A DNA stretch of 61,695 bases from Bifidobacterium leontopitheci (GTDB taxonomy: Bacteria; Actinomycetota; Actinomycetes; Actinomycetales; Bifidobacteriaceae). Shown here piece by piece: positions 1 through 8,418 of the stretch (within the stretch, counting starts at the first letter, position 1; each line of letters opens with the position of its first letter). The notes beneath the pieces were generated by a model. That model saw nothing but the letters and a program-made list of their open reading frames with translations, made no database searches and was not told the origin of the DNA. The DNA lies in NCBI RefSeq assembly GCF_009193355.1, contig NZ_WBVT01000014.1, positions 1-61,695 of the forward strand. Reading direction: 5' to 3'. Both the position numbers and the translations under genes were made by a program.

Positions 1-140
1 ACCGCAAACGCGCCGCACGACGCGCCACACGCTGAAGTCCCCTCCCACGCGTAGGTTTTCAAACAACACCACGCATGGTGCGAGCGTCAGCGTCGCCACT
101 CAACCCATCAGATAAATAAACACGGTGGACATGCCCTAAG

Positions 141-304
141 TTGTGCACAGCATTGTGGATAACTGTGGATAAGTCGAGGTGACTTGGTCGGCGAGCGTGA
201 ATTTTGGGGTTCACAAACGGCTTGATGACGCCGTTTTGCGAGGATAACGCTATGGTGTGCATAGAATGTGGATAACTTTACGGCATAGTGGAAAATGTGG
301 ATAA
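141..304. other. DnaA-box cluster left of rsmG
   Basis: Four exact matches to the DnaA box (TGTGGATAA, the complement of TTATCCACA) lie at 154-162, 164-172, 267-275 and 296-304. A variant TTGTGCACA lies at 141-149. The first two are only 10 bp apart. This is over 4 kb from dnaA, outside the usual rpmH-dnaA and dnaA-dnaN origin segments. It may be an extra origin segment, a DnaA titration site, or the control region of a gene beyond the window edge; in many actinobacteria parA-parB lie next to gidB. The boxes are seen directly; the role is inferred. A hairpin at 214-240 (AAACGGC / GCCGTTT arms) lies between the two box pairs and resembles one at 17322-17350. Confidence 0.65.
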
Positions 305-420
305 GTAGGGGAAAAGATGATCCCGGCTCCCCTTGTGAGTGGGAACCGGCAGCGACAGATGGCTGAGGGGAGATAGGGGCGGAAAACGATAGTGGCGATG
401 AATTGATGAAGCGGGTACGC

Positions 421-880
421 TCCCCCAGTCAGCCTACGGCTGACAGCCCCCTCCACCGAGGGGGCCGAGGGATGTAATCGAGTAAGCGACGGTTCCGTCG
501 TTGCTATATATACTCGGCCCTCCCACCGAGGGGGGCGAGAACTGGATTCCCCGAACATCGAATTGATGAAGCAGGTGGCGCTCCCTCAGTCTTCGCTACG
601 GCTGACAGCGTCCTGCAATTACGGACTGCCTTCGGCAGGCTCAATACTGGCTCGCTGTCGCTCGCACCTCGCCTACAAACGCCTCCGACGTTTGCTTCAC
701 GGCTCGGCCCTCCACGAGGGGGGCAAAGCAGGAGACAGTCGCTCCCGCTGGCGGGAGCTGAACCGCGAAGCGGGACTGAGGGTGGTCAGTCAAACCACCA
801 TTCTCATCAGACCCCCCCAGAAAACCACCCCCAGTCAGCTACGCTGACAGCCCCCGCCAGCGGAGGCGGAGATGGGTGCT
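421..880. repeat. Nested palindromic intergenic repeats
   Basis: This gene-free stretch holds several degenerate copies of a repeat found at many other places in the window. The recurring parts are CCCCCAGTCAGC, then a short hairpin (AGCCTACGGCT or similar), TGACAGCCCCC, and CCTCCACCGAGGGGG. Clear copies start near 421, 580 and 830, with partial ones at 512-540 and 700-760. It resembles BIME or MITE-type repeats that insert between genes. The short open frames across it follow the repeat pattern and are not credible genes. Confidence 0.6.
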
Positions 881-954
881 AGCCAACTCGACCACCAGCG
901 GAGGCAGAGATGGGTGCTAGCCAACTCAGCCGTTCAGCGGGGCCAAGATGGAGA

Positions 955-1734
955 TTAGCGCTTGTCGACCAAGACTACGTGGGTGGGTTCCAGACCGGGG
1001 GCGACTTCGGCTTCGACCACGCGCGGATGCTGTCCCTTAGCACGGGTGATCTGCTGCTTGGCCTTCTCGATCTCGGCTTGCGCGGATCGACCCTTGATGG
1101 CGACCAGACGTCCGTGCGGCTTGAGCAACGGCAGCGTCCAACCGGACAGCTTGGTCATCGGCGCGACCGCGCGGCACGTGACGACGTCGAACGGACGCAC
1201 GCCACGCACGTGCTTGCGAATCGCATCGATGACTTCATCGGAACGGGCGCGGATGATCTCGACGTTATCCAAGCCCATCTCGTCGACGCATTCCTCAAGC
1301 CACGCCACACGACGTTCCATCGGTTCGATAAGCGTGAACGATACATCCGGCAGGCAGGTTGCCGCAACGATTCCCGGGAATCCACCGCCACTGCCGACAT
1401 CGGCGACGCGCCCACGAGACTTGCCGCCAAGTGCCTCACGGATATACGGCACACACGCCGCAGAGTTCAGAATATGCCGCTCCCACAAAATCGAGACATC
1501 ACGCGGACCGATAAGTCCTCGCGGCTCCCCTTCGCGGGAAAGTTTCACGTGAAACATCGCGAGTTTGTCATAGGCGTCGCCCAGCACGTCGCGAACGACC
1601 GGATTGCCGTCAAGCTCGTCCGCAACCGGCTCGGCTTCAGTAGCGGCAGCAACCTTGACGTCAGCATCATCGGCAGCCACAGCCCCTGCGCTCACCTCGC
1701 CATCGATTGTTTCACGTGAAACATCGTTGCTCAC
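955..1734 (-). CDS. rsmG: 16S rRNA (guanine(527)-N7)-methyltransferase RsmG (GidB)
   Basis: This 259-aa protein uses S-adenosylmethionine to methylate G527 of 16S rRNA. The SAM-binding motif [15 protein letters not shown] is clear, followed by [19 protein letters not shown], typical of GidB. The N-terminal ~45 residues are Ala/Asp/Glu-rich and longer than in most homologues. The start is GTG, and its first bases overlap the jag stop codon by 4 bp (GTGA), so translation of the two is probably coupled. Two parS sites lie inside the coding sequence, one within the first ten codons (peptide DVSRET). Position between jag and the left edge matches the conserved actinobacterial origin order. Loss of rsmG function is known to give low-level streptomycin resistance in other bacteria. 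Confidence 0.96.
   Translation of the reverse strand: MSNDVSRETIDGEVSAGAVAADDADVKVAAATEAEPVADELDGNPVVRDVLGDAYDKLAMFHVKLSREGEPRGLIGPRDVSILWERHILNSAACVPYIREALGGKSRGRVADVGSGGGFPGIVAATCLPDVSFTLIEPMERRVAWLEECVDEMGLDNVEIIRARSDEVIDAIRKHVRGVRPFDVVTCRAVAPMTKLSGWTLPLLKPHGRLVAIKGRSAQAEIEKAKQQITRAKGQHPRVVEAEVAPGLEPTHVVLVDKR
1541..1556. other. parS: parS site (ParB binding), inside rsmG
   Basis: AGTTTCACGTGAAACA matches the ParB-binding palindrome TGTTTCACGTGAAACA in 15 of 16 positions. It lies within the rsmG coding sequence. The parS consensus is established knowledge; occupancy here is inferred. Confidence 0.88.
1708..1723. other. parS: parS site (ParB binding), inside rsmG 5' end
   Basis: TGTTTCACGTGAAACA is a perfect 16-bp palindrome identical to the broadly conserved parS consensus. 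It encodes residues near the N terminus of RsmG. Together with the site at 1541 it marks the origin-proximal segregation centre about 2.9 kb from dnaA. Confidence 0.93.
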
Positions 1735-2285
1735 TCGGCACCACCCTCGATGTCGACGTCGTCAACGTCATCAACATCATCGACGTCGTCAGCCGTGGCC
1801 TTCATGTACACGGTGACGTAACGGCGCGGCTCCTCGCCGTGCGAGCGGGACTTGAGCCCCTCCTCGCGCACAACGTCATGCACAACCTTGCGCTCGAACG
1901 AGTTCATCGGCTTGAGGTTCACCGGCTCGCCGGTCTCCTTGACCTCGTCAATGGCGTCCAGCGCGATGTCGCGCAGACGCTGACGCTTGCGCTTGAGGAA
2001 CCCGTCAACATCCAGAATCAGGTGCGACCGGTCACCGGTCTTCTGCTGCACGGCCAGTCGGGTCAGCTGCTGCAGGGCGTCCACGACCTCGCCGTTGCGC
2101 CCGATAAGATGCTGGATGTCGGTATCGTCATCGGCGACGATCTGCACCATCGGACGGCCGTTGCGGATACCCAACTCGATATCGCCTTCATAGTCGGCGA
2201 TGTCCAGCAAGCCCTCCAGATAGTCGGCGGCGATGTCAGCCTCCTCATTGAGCTGATCTATCGTCTTGGTCTCTTCCTGAGCCAT
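1731..2285 (-). CDS. jag: Jag / KhpB-type KH-R3H RNA-binding protein
   Basis: This 184-aa protein has a KH-like region ([19 protein letters not shown], GxxG-type loop) followed by an R3H domain ([17 protein letters not shown] ... [12 protein letters not shown]). It is a cytoplasmic RNA-binding protein of the SpoIIIJ-associated (Jag/KhpB) family, usually linked to YidC. The ATG at 2285 is preferred over a GTG nine bases upstream because AAAGGAG lies at proper distance from the ATG. The gene sits behind a terminator that follows yidC, so jag-rsmG probably has its own promoter between 2286 and 2330. The last ~20 residues are an acidic [13 protein letters not shown] tail encoded by short GACGTCGTC-type repeats, unlike the rest of the protein. 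It overlaps rsmG by 4 bp. Confidence 0.92.
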   Translation of the reverse strand: MAQEETKTIDQLNEEADIAADYLEGLLDIADYEGDIELGIRNGRPMVQIVADDDTDIQHLIGRNGEVVDALQQLTRLAVQQKTGDRSHLILDVDGFLKRKRQRLRDIALDAIDEVKETGEPVNLKPMNSFERKVVHDVVREEGLKSRSHGEEPRRYVTVYMKATADDVDDVDDVDDVDIEGGAE

Positions 2286-2330
2286 ATCAAACACTCCTTT
2301 GACCGAGAGTCTTCACTAGTCTTAAGTCTA

Positions 2331-2369
2331 AAAAAAGGAAACCCCACGGTCAAATGGGGTTTCCTTTTT
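2331..2369 (-). terminator. Rho-independent terminator after yidC
   Basis: A long stem (AAAAAAGGAAACCCCA paired with TGGGGTTTCCTTTTT) encloses a short loop. Read on the minus strand it lies just past the yidC stop and ends in a run of T. The symmetric A and T runs would allow function on either strand. It separates the rpmH-rnpA-yidD-yidC unit from jag-rsmG. Confidence 0.9.
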
Positions 2370-2377
2370 GCCGTACG

Positions 2378-3394
2378 TTACTTCTTCTTGGCTTTGCGGT
2401 TCTTGCGCTGTGGCTGCTGCCGCTGGTATCCGCGGGCCTCGCGCTCCTCGGCGGCCTTGCGTGCGTTCTCCAGCTGCTCCTCTTCGAGGGACATCTGGCC
2501 GGCCTTCGCGCGGCGGGCGTTCTCACGCTTGTGGTCGCGGATCTCCTTCTCCTCCGCGGCAGGCGAGCCGGGCGTCGGGAACGCGTAGACGGTGAACAGC
2601 GAACGCAGCAGGTTGCATGCGTTGTTGGTCAGCCAGTACACCAGCACGGCGAACGGGAACATAACGCCGGAGAAGATGTACATGATCGGGAAGCCCCACG
2701 TCATCGCCTGCTGCATCTTGTAGGCGGAACCCTGCATGGACGCCTTGGGCAGGTTCTTGCGCATGTTGTTGAACTGCATGAACCACATGCAGGCGCACAT
2801 GAGGAAGATGAAGACGCCGATGATGATCTTACCGGTCGGGTTCGCGGTGCTCAGCGTATCGGTGACGCTCACGCCGAACACGCGGGTCTGCGCGAACTGC
2901 TCGGCCGTGGCCTGGTCGAAGGCGCCGAGCGCGGCGCGCTTGCCACGCGCGATGTACGGAATGGCCGACAGCATGTAGAACATGCACATGAACACAGGGC
3001 CCTGAATCACCATGGTCCAGCACGAGTCCATCGGGTTCGCGTCGTTCTCTTGGTAGAGCTTCATCATCTCGCGGCTCATGGCCTCTTTGCTGGCCTGATC
3101 CTTCTTGCCCTTGTACTTGTTCTGGATGTGCTGCATCTTGGGCTGCAGGGCCTGCATCTTGCGCATGCCCTTCATCTGCTTGATGAAGATCGGCAGGATG
3201 CACGCGTGGACCACCAGCACCAGCACGATGATGGACAGCACCCACGAGAATCCGATGGGAGACATGCCCAGCATGGTCAGGAACTTATGGAATCCGACCA
3301 TGATCTGGGTCATAAGCCACTCGAGCGGCGTGAGCAGCTTGTACAGCCACCCCCAGAATCCGTTGTCAAGAAGGAATTGATCCGAAGTGTTCAT
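2378..3394 (-). CDS. yidC: Membrane protein insertase YidC/OxaA
   Basis: This 338-aa polytopic protein inserts and folds inner-membrane proteins, alone or with SecYEG. Hydrophobic segments lie near residues 50-70 (GFSWVLSIIVLVLVVHACI), 125-147 (VIQGPVFMCMFYMLSAI), 188-210 (IIIGVFIFLMCACMWFM) and 235-260 (WGFPIMYIFSGVMFPFAVL). The cytoplasmic loop KQMKGMRKMQALQPKMQHIQ is typical of the family. The C-terminal ~55 residues are strongly basic and charged, ending KNRKAKKK, as expected for ribosome contact. The start overlaps the yidD stop by 4 bp. Length fits actinobacterial YidC. Confidence 0.96.
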   Translation of the reverse strand: MNTSDQFLLDNGFWGWLYKLLTPLEWLMTQIMVGFHKFLTMLGMSPIGFSWVLSIIVLVLVVHACILPIFIKQMKGMRKMQALQPKMQHIQNKYKGKKDQASKEAMSREMMKLYQENDANPMDSCWTMVIQGPVFMCMFYMLSAIPYIARGKRAALGAFDQATAEQFAQTRVFGVSVTDTLSTANPTGKIIIGVFIFLMCACMWFMQFNNMRKNLPKASMQGSAYKMQQAMTWGFPIMYIFSGVMFPFAVLVYWLTNNACNLLRSLFTVYAFPTPGSPAAEEKEIRDHKRENARRAKAGQMSLEEEQLENARKAAEEREARGYQRQQPQRKNRKAKKK

Positions 3395-3702
3395 CGCGAG
3401 GCCATCTCCTTATCATCGGCCAGAGGTGTGAGTCGAGGCTCTTCATAGGCCTTCGACCATCGGAATCGGTAACTGAACGAAAACCGCTTGGGGACATCGT
3501 CGATTCCCCCGCGACTCCAGGGATTGCAACGCAGGAAACGCCAAATGAACAGCAGCATTCCTCTCACCGCGCCAAACCGTTGGATGGCGGTGATGGCGTA
3601 CTGTGAGCAGCTGGGATAATACTTACAGCAGGGAGGTCGCTTCGCGGAGATATGCCGCTGATACCAGCGGATCATGCCAACAAGCAACGACCGTGTCATC
3701 AT
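3391..3702 (-). CDS. yidD: Membrane protein insertion efficiency factor YidD
   Basis: This 103-aa protein carries the YidD signature: [34 protein letters not shown] and [17 protein letters not shown]. It is a small peripheral membrane protein that assists YidC-dependent insertion. It overlaps rnpA upstream and yidC downstream by 4 bp each, a conserved translationally coupled arrangement. Confidence 0.95.
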   Translation of the reverse strand: MMTRSLLVGMIRWYQRHISAKRPPCCKYYPSCSQYAITAIQRFGAVRGMLLFIWRFLRCNPWSRGGIDDVPKRFSFSYRFRWSKAYEEPRLTPLADDKEMASR

Positions 3703-4064
3703 TCGCCTCGACGTGCGCCACGGGAACCCACCCGCGCGAACGAACGGGCGACCTGTCGGTCAAGGGAATCGAAATCGGCGTGAGCCGCGCTGGGCTTCGC
3801 CCTGACGACGATATCGCAGCAGTCAGGCAGCTCATGCTCGTATCGCCGGGCGAGCACACGGAACCTGCGCTTCACCGTATTGCGTACGACCGCATGACCG
3901 ACCGCCTTCGATACGGCGAGACCAAGTCGCCGATGCGGTTCGGCGTGTGAGCAGTCCTCGGCATCGTCGTGCACAAGTACATGCACGACGATGTCCGAAT
4001 CCGTGACCTTGCGCCGCTTCTTGAGCACGGTCACAAAGTCACGATGACTTTTCAGTCGCTCCAC
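3699..4064 (-). CDS. rnpA: Ribonuclease P protein component
   Basis: This 121-aa basic protein is the protein subunit of RNase P, which matures tRNA 5' ends with the rnpB RNA (not in the window). The family motif [13 protein letters not shown] (RNR-type) is present at about residues 61-73, after [13 protein letters not shown]. The start codon is GTG. An acidic insert ([13 protein letters not shown]) precedes the conserved core. It follows rpmH by 25 bp and overlaps yidD by 4 bp. Confidence 0.95.
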   Translation of the reverse strand: MERLKSHRDFVTVLKKRRKVTDSDIVVHVLVHDDAEDCSHAEPHRRLGLAVSKAVGHAVVRNTVKRRFRVLARRYEHELPDCCDIVVRAKPSAAHADFDSLDRQVARSFARVGSRGARRGE

Positions 4065-4089
4065 TTCGCCGTCGTCACCTACCGCAAAA

Positions 4090-4224
4090 TCAGGCGGACA
4101 GGGACTTGCGACCCTTGTTGCGGCGACGGTTGATCATCGCGCGGCCGGAACGAGTGCGCATGCGCACGCGGAAACCGTGCTTCATGTGACGACGACGGTT
4201 GTTAGGCTGGAATGTCCTCTTCAT
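4090..4224 (-). CDS. rpmH: 50S ribosomal protein L34
   Basis: This 44-aa, very basic protein starts [19 protein letters not shown] and ends [13 protein letters not shown], matching bacterial L34 closely. It is encoded immediately upstream of rnpA, the conserved origin arrangement. Leader DNA on its upstream side is also part of the origin region. Confidence 0.97.
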   Translation of the reverse strand: MKRTFQPNNRRRHMKHGFRVRMRTRSGRAMINRRRNKGRKSLSA

Positions 4225-4576
4225 AGTTATGCTCCCGGTTTTTGCCATGCTGATGCACGGCTCTCATGAGTCAAGCTCTACCACGGTACTCTGAGCCATG
4301 CACAAAATCAAAAAAGAAAACAGTTTCTTCACGTTTCCCCAGCGTGTCGCGCCGTCGGGCAATCCTGTAAACCACTGGAACGAAGCCGAAAGCGGCCCGC
4401 AAGTTATCCACAAATTACACGGATGTTATTCACAATTGGAGGCACAATTGAGGCGCCGCAACACGCTAGCCTGTGGATAACTCGACCGGAGTAAAGTAGA
4501 TATATCCAGTTGTACTAGTAGAACTATGCTGTTGTACTGAATACCGACGCGCCGGCACACCCTTAAGGAGGTCACA
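4225..4576. other. oriC: oriC segment between rpmH and dnaA
   Basis: DnaA boxes are seen at 4404-4412 (TTATCCACA), 4426-4434 (TTATTCACA, one mismatch) and 4472-4480 (TGTGGATAA). The segment also holds the divergent promoters for rpmH and dnaA. DNA around 4484-4540 is AT-rich. The dnaA Shine-Dalgarno AAGGAGGT lies at 4565-4572. No gene is credible here. Confidence 0.8.
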
Positions 4577-6277
4577 ATGTCGGATGACCTTCTTGGTCCA
4601 GCCGAACAGGCCGCCCAGATCTGGGCGGACACCCTGCGCCTGCTCAAGCAGAGCTCCTCCCTCTCCCCCAGGGACAAAGGGTGGCTGGAGGGAGTCACGC
4701 CCGAAGCGGTCTACGGACCGACCATCGTGCTGTGCGTGAACAACAGCGCCACGCAGCACGCCCTGCAGAACGAACTGAACGGGCCGCTGCTCAACGCGTT
4801 GAAGATCATCTCCGGCATCGACATGTTCCCCGCGTTCAAGATCGTGCCGTCCGCGCCGAAACCGGAACCTGAACCGCCGATGCCCGCGTCCGTCCAGCGA
4901 CGCGCCGCCGCCGAGCCGACAGAACGGTCGGCCGCCGAAACCGTAGCCGAACCGCGGCCCCGCACGACGCAGTCCCATGTGACGCAGTCCCATGCAGTGC
5001 AGGCCGAACGTCCGACGTATGCCGAATACCAACCCGGCCCCGCGCCGACGATCGCCGACCTGTCGCGCGATCCGTACGCGGAACCGTCGCCGGCGGCCGC
5101 GGTGACGACGTCACGGACGCCGGCCGCGCAGGCCGCGCCGGTCGCGACCGTGAACGAACCCGCCCAGCCGATGCCCATGTCGTCCGGATTCCCGGGGCGT
5201 GCGCAGAAGGTGGCGCGCGACCCGATCACGCACCTCAACAAGAATTCGACGTTCGACACGTTCGTGCCCGGCGATTCCAACCGTTTCGCGCGAACCGTCG
5301 CCCTCGCCGTGGCCGAGGGAACCGGCCAGGAGTTCAATCCGCTGTGTATCTACGGCGGTTCCGGACTGGGCAAGACCCATCTGCTCAACGCGATCGGCAA
5401 CTACGCGCTCGTCAAGGACCCGACGCTCAAGGTGCGCTACGTGAATTCCGAGGAGTTCACGAACGAGTTCATCGAGGCGCTGCAGACGCCGACCCAAAGC
5501 CAGAACCGCATCGCCGAGTTCAACCGCCGCTACCGTGAGGTCGACGTGCTGCTCATCGACGACATCCAGTTCCTGGGCGGCAAGGAGGCGACGCTCGAGC
5601 AGTTCTTCCACACGTTCAACGCGCTGCATCAGGCGAACAAGCGCATCGTCATCGCGTCCGACGTGCCGCCGAAGAACCTCAAGGGCTTCGAGGCGCGATT
5701 GATCTCGCGATTCGATTCGGGCCTGACCGTGGACGTGAAGCCGCCGAACCTGGAGACGCGCATCGCGATCCTGCGCATGATGGCGGCGACGAACGGCACT
5801 TCGGCGCCGAACGACGTGCTCGACCTCATCGCCGAACGCTTCACCGAGAACATCCGCGAGCTGGAAGGCGCGCTGATCCGTGTGAGCGCGGTCGCCTCGC
5901 TGAGCAACCAGCCGGTGACGCGTGCGCTGGCCGAGCAGACGCTGCAGGACTTCTTCACCACCGAAGTGGAGATCAAGCCGACCGACATCATCGGGCAGAC
6001 GGCGAAGTACTTCCACCTGACGTTCGACGACATCGTCGGGCGCGCGCGCACGAAGAACATCGCGCTGGCCCGGCAGGTGGCCATGTATCTGGCGCGAGAG
6101 ATGACCAGCATGAGCCTCGTGGACATCGGCGAGGTGTTCGGCGGCCGCGACCATACGACCGTCATGCACGCCTACACCCGCGTGACCGACGACATGCAGG
6201 AGAAGCCGGAGATCTACAAGTACGTGACCGAGCTGACCGCGCGTCTCAAGCAGCGCGGCAACGAGAACCAGCAGTAA
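4577..6277 (+). CDS. dnaA: Chromosomal replication initiator protein DnaA
   Basis: This 566-aa ATP-dependent initiator binds DnaA boxes and melts the origin. Domain I spans about residues 1-95. Domain II (about 95-215) is a long Pro/Ala/Glu-rich linker, longer than in E. coli. Domain III begins at [16 protein letters not shown] and has Walker [10 protein letters not shown] (Lys266) and Walker [10 protein letters not shown], then the sensor region [12 protein letters not shown]. Domain IV ends with the DNA-binding signature [15 protein letters not shown]. The ATG is preceded by a near-perfect Shine-Dalgarno (AAGGAGGT). Boxes in the upstream leader suggest autoregulation. Confidence 0.98.
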   Translation: MSDDLLGPAEQAAQIWADTLRLLKQSSSLSPRDKGWLEGVTPEAVYGPTIVLCVNNSATQHALQNELNGPLLNALKIISGIDMFPAFKIVPSAPKPEPEPPMPASVQRRAAAEPTERSAAETVAEPRPRTTQSHVTQSHAVQAERPTYAEYQPGPAPTIADLSRDPYAEPSPAAAVTTSRTPAAQAAPVATVNEPAQPMPMSSGFPGRAQKVARDPITHLNKNSTFDTFVPGDSNRFARTVALAVAEGTGQEFNPLCIYGGSGLGKTHLLNAIGNYALVKDPTLKVRYVNSEEFTNEFIEALQTPTQSQNRIAEFNRRYREVDVLLIDDIQFLGGKEATLEQFFHTFNALHQANKRIVIASDVPPKNLKGFEARLISRFDSGLTVDVKPPNLETRIAILRMMAATNGTSAPNDVLDLIAERFTENIRELEGALIRVSAVASLSNQPVTRALAEQTLQDFFTTEVEIKPTDIIGQTAKYFHLTFDDIVGRARTKNIALARQVAMYLAREMTSMSLVDIGEVFGGRDHTTVMHAYTRVTDDMQEKPEIYKYVTELTARLKQRGNENQQ

Positions 6278-6946
6278 CGCCAGCGGTAACGACCGAAATC
6301 GTTCGTCCAGTGACATCGTCAGCGACGACGAGCCGGCGCGGACGGGCATATCCAGGAGAATCACGCCGGGACACGGAAAACCGCGTTTTTTCGTCGCTGT
6401 GCTCGATCGTGACGGACGAGGTCGCCTCGCGGTGGTCGGGAGACGTCGGTACGCACGCCGGAAAAGCCACGGAAAACGTCGGAAACAACAGAAAAACTAT
6501 ATACTTGACGATGCTGTGACTGGTAATTCAGCCGCAACACGCCGGCGGCAGGAACTTCTTGCGGTAAAGTTATCCACATGCTTGTACACAAATGTGGGTA
6601 AAACCTGCGGATAACCGGTGGATAACCCCGGTTTTTCTGTTGACAGACAGTGGACTATTCCACAGAAAATGTGAATAACTTTTCTACAAAGCCTCGAATG
6701 TGGATAAATCGGCAGTTATCCACATTCCATCCCGATACTTATCCACAAAAAATGTGTACCACTCACGCCTTGAAACGTCACCGTTCCCGACCACTTATCC
6801 ACACTATCCACAGGGCTTATTACTACGATTATCTTTCTCTTACTTACGATAACCGTCATCAAGCCCACGGCAGATCCGCGGCCAACGGCCAGACCGTCGC
6901 TCCTGCCGTAGAATGATTCCAAGACACACGTGAAATGAGGGAACCC
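6278..6946. other. oriC: oriC segment between dnaA and dnaN
   Basis: This is the densest DnaA-box cluster in the window. Exact boxes: 6570-6578, 6699-6707, 6716-6724, 6739-6747 and 6795-6803. Near matches: 6582-6590 (TTGTACACA), 6593-6601, 6606-6614, 6617-6625, 6670-6678 and 6804-6812. An AT-rich run at 6813-6855 directly after the last boxes is a good candidate for the DNA-unwinding element. The left half (6278-6540) has no boxes and no feature I recognise. Confidence 0.88.
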
Positions 6947-8071
6947 ATGAAAGTAGAAATCGATTCCGCGGCTCTCGCCGACGCCGTCGCCTGGACGACT
7001 CGCGTCATCGACGCCCGCCCCGCCAACCCGATTCTTGCCGGCATCCAGCTCGAAGCCATCGACGGCACCCTGCAGCTTTCGGCGTTCAACTACGAGATCT
7101 CGGCACGTCACCACATCGAAGCCGGCATCGACGAGCCCGGCACCGCGCTGGTGCTCGGCAAGCTGCTCGCCGACATCACCAAGTCGCTGCCCGCCGAAAA
7201 GGCGTACCTGACGACCGACGGTTCGACGATGACCATCCAGTCCGGCAAGTCCACGTTCACCCTGCAGCTCATGCCCGACGACGAATACCCGGACCTGCCG
7301 GTCGTCCCCGCCAAGCTCGGCCAGGTCGACGCGCCCACGTTCATCCAAGCCGTCACCCAGGCCGGCGTCGCCGTCTCGCGCGAAGAGAACCGCCCGGTGC
7401 TCACCGGCATCCGCATGCAGTTCGACGGCGACAAGGTCATCATGACCTCCACCGACCGTTTCCGCCTGTCGCGCGCCACGTTCACGTGGACCCCGCAGGA
7501 CCCGAACGTCCAGACGACCACGCTCGTGCGCGGCTCGCTGCTGCGCGACGTCGCCCGCTCGCTCGACGACCACCAGAACGTCGTGCTCGACTTCGACGCC
7601 GACAACCCGACACTGCTCGGCTTCGAGAACGCCGGCCGCGTCTCCACCTCGCAGCTCATCGACGGCGAATTCCCGTCCGTCGACCGCCTGTTCGCCGACG
7701 AATACCCGATCCAGGCGGTGCTCGACCGTCAGGCGCTCATCGCCGCGATCAAGCGCATGGCCATCGTCACCGAACGCAACGCCCCGATCCGCATGGCGTT
7801 CTCCGGGCAGGAGGTCACGCTCTCCGCCGGCGCCGCCGACGAATCGCAGGCGCACGAGACGCTCGACATCGACATGGACGGCGACGACATCACCGTCGCG
7901 TTCAACCCCAGCTACCTGATCGAGGGCCTGAGCGCTATCACCGAACCGTTCGTGCGCATGAAGATGACCACCGCGGTCAAGCCGGTCGAGTTCAACGGTC
8001 AGCAGGAGTCCGACTCCGACGAGTCGATGGACTACCGCTACCTGCTCGTGCCGATGCGCTTCAACGACTGA
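6947..8071 (+). CDS. dnaN: DNA polymerase III beta subunit (sliding clamp)
   Basis: This 374-aa ring-forming clamp tethers DNA polymerase III and other enzymes to DNA. It starts MKVEIDSAALADAVAW and ends YLLVPMRFND, the typical C terminus ending in the P(M/V)R motif. I chose the ATG at 6947 rather than the in-frame ATG 12 bases upstream because GAGGG lies at proper distance before it and homologues start MK(V/F). The gene directly follows the origin and is the first of the rightward dnaN-recF-dciA series. Confidence 0.97.
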   Translation: MKVEIDSAALADAVAWTTRVIDARPANPILAGIQLEAIDGTLQLSAFNYEISARHHIEAGIDEPGTALVLGKLLADITKSLPAEKAYLTTDGSTMTIQSGKSTFTLQLMPDDEYPDLPVVPAKLGQVDAPTFIQAVTQAGVAVSREENRPVLTGIRMQFDGDKVIMTSTDRFRLSRATFTWTPQDPNVQTTTLVRGSLLRDVARSLDDHQNVVLDFDADNPTLLGFENAGRVSTSQLIDGEFPSVDRLFADEYPIQAVLDRQALIAAIKRMAIVTERNAPIRMAFSGQEVTLSAGAADESQAHETLDIDMDGDDITVAFNPSYLIEGLSAITEPFVRMKMTTAVKPVEFNGQQESDSDESMDYRYLLVPMRFND

Positions 8072-8418
8072 CGGCGTCACAGGGCGGGGCCGCGGGCGGA
8101 GGCGCCTAGTCCCGCCCTCGCCAGCGGGGCCCCGCCACTGTGATCACGCACATGCAGCTGCTTGGCCTCCCGCCCCCGCTGGCGGGGGCTCCCGCGAAGC
8201 GGGTGGGGGTGGTCACCCGCGGCGGAACTTGCGCAGTACTGTCAGAAACCACCCCCAGTCAGCCGCGCTGACAGCCCTCGCCAGCGGGGGCGGATACCGA
8301 CGACGCTACGGCATCCTGCCGGCGTCGCCTGACAGCCCCACCGGCGGAACGGATATCGGTTCCCCACGGACCGCTCATCCGCCCCGCACAACCACACAAT
8401 CCATCAGAGGAGTCTGGT
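8072..8418. repeat. dnaN-recF spacer with repeat copies
   Basis: The 347-bp gap contains degenerate copies of the window's intergenic palindromic repeat: hairpin elements at about 8116-8215 (CCCGCTGGCGGGGGC and AGCGGGTGGGGGTGG) and CCCCCAGTCAGCCGCGCTGA at about 8253-8272. A recF Shine-Dalgarno AGAGGAG is at 8406-8412. No other gene or site is evident. Confidence 0.5.

Noticed and set aside
910..1719. Plus-strand frame of 269 codons opposite rsmG
   Set aside because: It is antisense to a well supported gene and shows no family features.
4298..4480. 60-codon frame between rpmH and dnaA
   Set aside because: It crosses DnaA boxes, lacks a ribosome site and has no recognisable product.
6918..6934. 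Degenerate parS-like sequence containing CACGTGAAA before dnaN
   Set aside because: Only one half matches the consensus; the other half is unrelated.
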